Assembly: GCA_030688135.1 (NCBI GenBank)
Contig: JAUYIW010000067.1
Coordinates: 29,833-93,832 of the forward strand
DNA: 64,000 nt
Reading direction: 5' to 3'
Origin: Candidatus Uhrbacteria bacterium
GTDB lineage: Bacteria > Patescibacteriota > Patescibacteriia > UBA9934
Part shown: positions 61,550 through 64,000 of the stretch, in pieces
How the letters are laid out: each line of letters begins with the position of its first letter
Numbering within the stretch: the stretch's first letter is position 1
Notes under the pieces: generated by a model
The model's database searches: none
What the model was told of the DNA's origin: nothing
What the model saw: only the letters and a program-made list of their open reading frames with translations
Program-made: the position numbers and the translations under genes

Positions 61550-63772
61550 ATGAACGCACAGAAATTTGAACGCTTGCTACTTACCGTTATTACCATCTCA
61601 GCTGTGATTGCGCTTTTTACGCCGTTTATTGTTTCGCACTACTTTCATCAGCCATATACCTTTCCTCAATTTATAGTGTTTCAAATATTGGTACTGTTAA
61701 TGCTCACCGCCTGGATTTTGCTCGCTATCGCTGACTCAAAATACAGACCAAACTGGAAAAATCCTGTACTAATCGGTGTTTCAATATTTATCATTTCACT
61801 TTTAATCACCCTACCCTTTAGCATCGATCCATACAGATCGTTTTGGTCAGATTATAGAATGATGGGTGTTCTGAATTATCTGTATTACTTTTCATGGTTT
61901 TTAGTGCTTTCAAATACGTTTAAAACTTGGGTGCAATGGAAAAAACTTCTAATGATTGCAAATGGTGTTGCGCTAGCGGTTTCAGCAGTAGGAATTGCAG
62001 AGATTGATGGTGTTTTTGAAAAAGTAAGAATTATTGCAACCTTAGGAAACCCGCTATACGTTGCGTCTTATCTTCTTCTTGGAATTGGCATTGCATTTTT
62101 ACTTTGGATTAAAGAATCAAACAAAAATTTAAAACTTTTCTTTTTATTTTCTATTTTTGTAAACTTGTCAGCCCTTTTGCTCACTTCAAGCCGTGGACCA
62201 CTTCTCGCATTAGTGACGTCAACGGTTGTTGGAATCATTCTATTCACTGCAACGTCGGGCATAAAAAAGAAGAAAAAAGTTGTGCTTGCGAGCATTTTAA
62301 CAGCTTCAATATTGCTATGTTCACTTTCTGTAGCATGGCTTAGATCGCCTTCCGGAACAGAATGGGGTAAAAATTCATTACCTTTCGTTGTATCTAGAAT
62401 TGTATATTCTGATTTGGGTTCTGACAGACTAGACATTTGGAGCATTGCATTGCAGGCCTACAAAGAACATCCAGTTGCCGGATGGGGCCTAGAAAGCTTT
62501 AGTGTGGCGTTTAATAAATATTTCGACCCAGCGGTACAAACTCATCTACTTGAACCTTGGTACGACCGTGTACATAACCAATATCTCGATCTTCTATACG
62601 GAGCCGGTGCAATTGGACTTTTGGGCTACTTAAGTATTTGGATTGGAGCTTTTTATGCGCTTCATAGAAAACTAAAAGAATCTTCAGGTGGAAAGGATCG
62701 ATATCTTTACTTTGGGCTATTCTTGATTTTTATAGCTCACATGATCCAAATGATATTTACATTTGATACCGGTAGCGACACGCTTCTAATATTTTTCTTG
62801 CTGGCGCTTGCTACTTCTGCTACTTCTATAAAAGAAAAACAAACTGCCACTAAACTTCCTTATGCTCCAAAATTTAGCTACATGGCGGCTGGGCCATTGA
62901 TTGCTCTAATGTTTACCGGTCAATATTTTGGGAATATTCTTCCAGCCTCAAAAGTAATTCAAAAAATTCGTGCCTACAATACGGTTAACTCTGATCACGT
63001 ACTTGCACTTGAATATTATAAAGATTCACTGGAACCATATACTTTTCTGTCTGACGAAATGCGACGACGCATGGTGAGCGAATTAATCCCATGGGGTGAC
63101 GACGCATCTATTACATCTCCGGAACTTGAGCAGTTAATGAAGTTTGCGTCAGAAGAAATGGTAATGTCGGCAGAGCGGAATGATTACGATTTTACTACAC
63201 AACTCTGGACTGCAAAAATTCTACGACTACTCAGCGAATACGAGCCTGAGGCATTGGTTACAGCAGAAGAAATTATGTTTAAAGCACTAGAATTAGCTCC
63301 AAATCGTGCCGATGGATATGAAGAGCTTGGAGAAATCTCACTAGCACGTGGAAACCTTGACGCTTCAGTTTATTGGTTTGCCGAGGCTTACTCGCGCGCT
63401 CAACAAAACAATCTTATTCTTGGGTCACTAAGAATGCGGTTTGCTGAGCTGAATGCGGCAAGGCAAGATTTTGATCAAGCCTTTGCACAACTTGATCTTG
63501 CCAAACAGGCAGGCTACGCAATCTATTCCGATACTAGAATAGCAATTAGATTAGCTAACTCATACGCGGAAGGTATGGATATGGATCGAGCAGTAAGCTA
63601 TGTAGATCGTGTATGGGCAACCTACCCAACAAATGCAGAGGTTATCCGTGCTCGGGCAATAATTAATTACTATGCAGATAACCAAATAGTAGCAGAAGCA
63701 ATGCTAAATGATTTAGCAAATATCGATGCTGATCTAGCAAAAGAAACTAGAATCGAACTTGGAATTGAGTAA
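61550..63772 (+). CDS. O-antigen ligase/polymerase-like membrane protein with TPR tail
   Basis: The 740-residue protein has about ten membrane helices in residues 1-460 with the Wzy_C/WaaL signatures: LLLTSSRGPLLALVTSTVVG at about 210-229 and the large outside loop with GSDRLDIWSIALQAYKEHPV, AGWGLESF and DRVHNQYLDLLYGAG at about 350-364. The C-terminal 240 residues are soluble and helical with TPR-like repeats (ALELAPNRADGYEELGEISL; FAEAYSRAQQNN). It should ligate or polymerise the lipid-linked glycan. It begins 12 bp after the sugar transferase gene. Confidence 0.88.
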   Translation: MNAQKFERLLLTVITISAVIALFTPFIVSHYFHQPYTFPQFIVFQILVLLMLTAWILLAIADSKYRPNWKNPVLIGVSIFIISLLITLPFSIDPYRSFWSDYRMMGVLNYLYYFSWFLVLSNTFKTWVQWKKLLMIANGVALAVSAVGIAEIDGVFEKVRIIATLGNPLYVASYLLLGIGIAFLLWIKESNKNLKLFFLFSIFVNLSALLLTSSRGPLLALVTSTVVGIILFTATSGIKKKKKVVLASILTASILLCSLSVAWLRSPSGTEWGKNSLPFVVSRIVYSDLGSDRLDIWSIALQAYKEHPVAGWGLESFSVAFNKYFDPAVQTHLLEPWYDRVHNQYLDLLYGAGAIGLLGYLSIWIGAFYALHRKLKESSGGKDRYLYFGLFLIFIAHMIQMIFTFDTGSDTLLIFFLLALATSATSIKEKQTATKLPYAPKFSYMAAGPLIALMFTGQYFGNILPASKVIQKIRAYNTVNSDHVLALEYYKDSLEPYTFLSDEMRRRMVSELIPWGDDASITSPELEQLMKFASEEMVMSAERNDYDFTTQLWTAKILRLLSEYEPEALVTAEEIMFKALELAPNRADGYEELGEISLARGNLDASVYWFAEAYSRAQQNNLILGSLRMRFAELNAARQDFDQAFAQLDLAKQAGYAIYSDTRIAIRLANSYAEGMDMDRAVSYVDRVWATYPTNAEVIRARAIINYYADNQIVAEAMLNDLANIDADLAKETRIELGIE

Positions 63773-63786
63773 TATGTCGGATCGGT

Positions 63787-64000
63787 TCTGCCAGGCTAGG
63801 ATTTGTTTGATCCATTTAATAAGTAGAAAGTTACCATTTCGACGAGTCTGTAGGTCGCAAGGAGAAATCTTTCGGAGATCTCAGCGAACTGCGAAAGATC
63901 TCTCGTCGTGGATCGCAAGCTCCTCTAGATGGTGGGGTTCGAAAGATCTCTCACCCGACAGCAGAAAGTAAAGTCGGGTTCGAGATGGTAGAGAGCAAGA
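63787..64000 (-). repeat. Dispersed repeat, inverted copy of 16192-16453, cut by the window edge
   Basis: Same bases as the earlier copy in the opposite orientation, with one 48-bp unit instead of two. Reading frames in it translate repeat DNA. Confidence 0.9.

Overview
The window looks like part of the chromosome of a small-genome bacterium of the Patescibacteria (CPR) radiation, probably Parcubacteria-like. This is an inference. It rests on a ribosomal protein operon with no uL30 gene between S5 and L15, a four-cysteine S14, shortened housekeeping enzymes (AspRS without its insertion domain, adenylate kinase without a full LID, a RelA/SpoT protein that ends after TGS), an AT-rich coding background, and the absence of amino-acid or nucleotide biosynthesis genes. 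Stop-codon use looks standard (TAA, TAG and TGA).

Layout. 1-6.2 kb: an edge-truncated GC-rich gene, an LCP cell-wall ligase, der, pth, then two convergent GC-rich single-gene cassettes. 6.6-12.6 kb: dprA, a folC-like ligase, a REP-associated tyrosine transposase with four REP palindromes, and topA. 12.6-13.7 kb: a complete IS256-type insertion sequence with terminal repeats and an 8-bp target duplication. 13.8-19 kb: an Ala-rich unknown, relA/spoT, a 1.2-kb repeat field, and parB-parA. 19-23 kb: a MacAB-like ABC export operon. 23-24 kb: three tRNA genes. 24-33.4 kb: small membrane and cell-wall genes, scpA-scpB, aspS, recO and ruvX. 33.5-34.3 kb: another GC-rich cassette. 34.7-53.7 kb, minus strand: the str (S12-S7-EF-G) and EF-Tu-S10-spc ribosomal operons down to secY, adk and map. 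53.9-63.8 kb: a sulfate-activation and sulfotransferase operon (cysC-cysD-cysN-cysQ-sulfotransferase-M50 protease), divergent from a glycosyltransferase, a polyprenyl-phosphate sugar transferase and an O-antigen ligase-like gene.

How the genes work together. Most are translation, cell-division and envelope housekeeping. The standout module is the last 10 kb. It encodes the steps to make the sulfate donor PAPS, transfer sulfate, and recycle PAP, next to glycan assembly genes. No PAPS reductase is visible in the window, so a sulfated surface polysaccharide fits better than cysteine synthesis.

The intergenic DNA is unusually loaded with repeats: a 125-bp long-hairpin element (3 copies), a MITE-like element of about 140 bp (2 copies), an inverted pair of repeats over 210 bp, 48-bp and 192-bp tandem repeats, REP-like blocks, palindromes between ribosomal genes, and palindromes around an ArsR-like regulator. 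GC-rich orphan genes, each with its own promoter of near-identical architecture, form a second layer that looks foreign to the AT-rich background.
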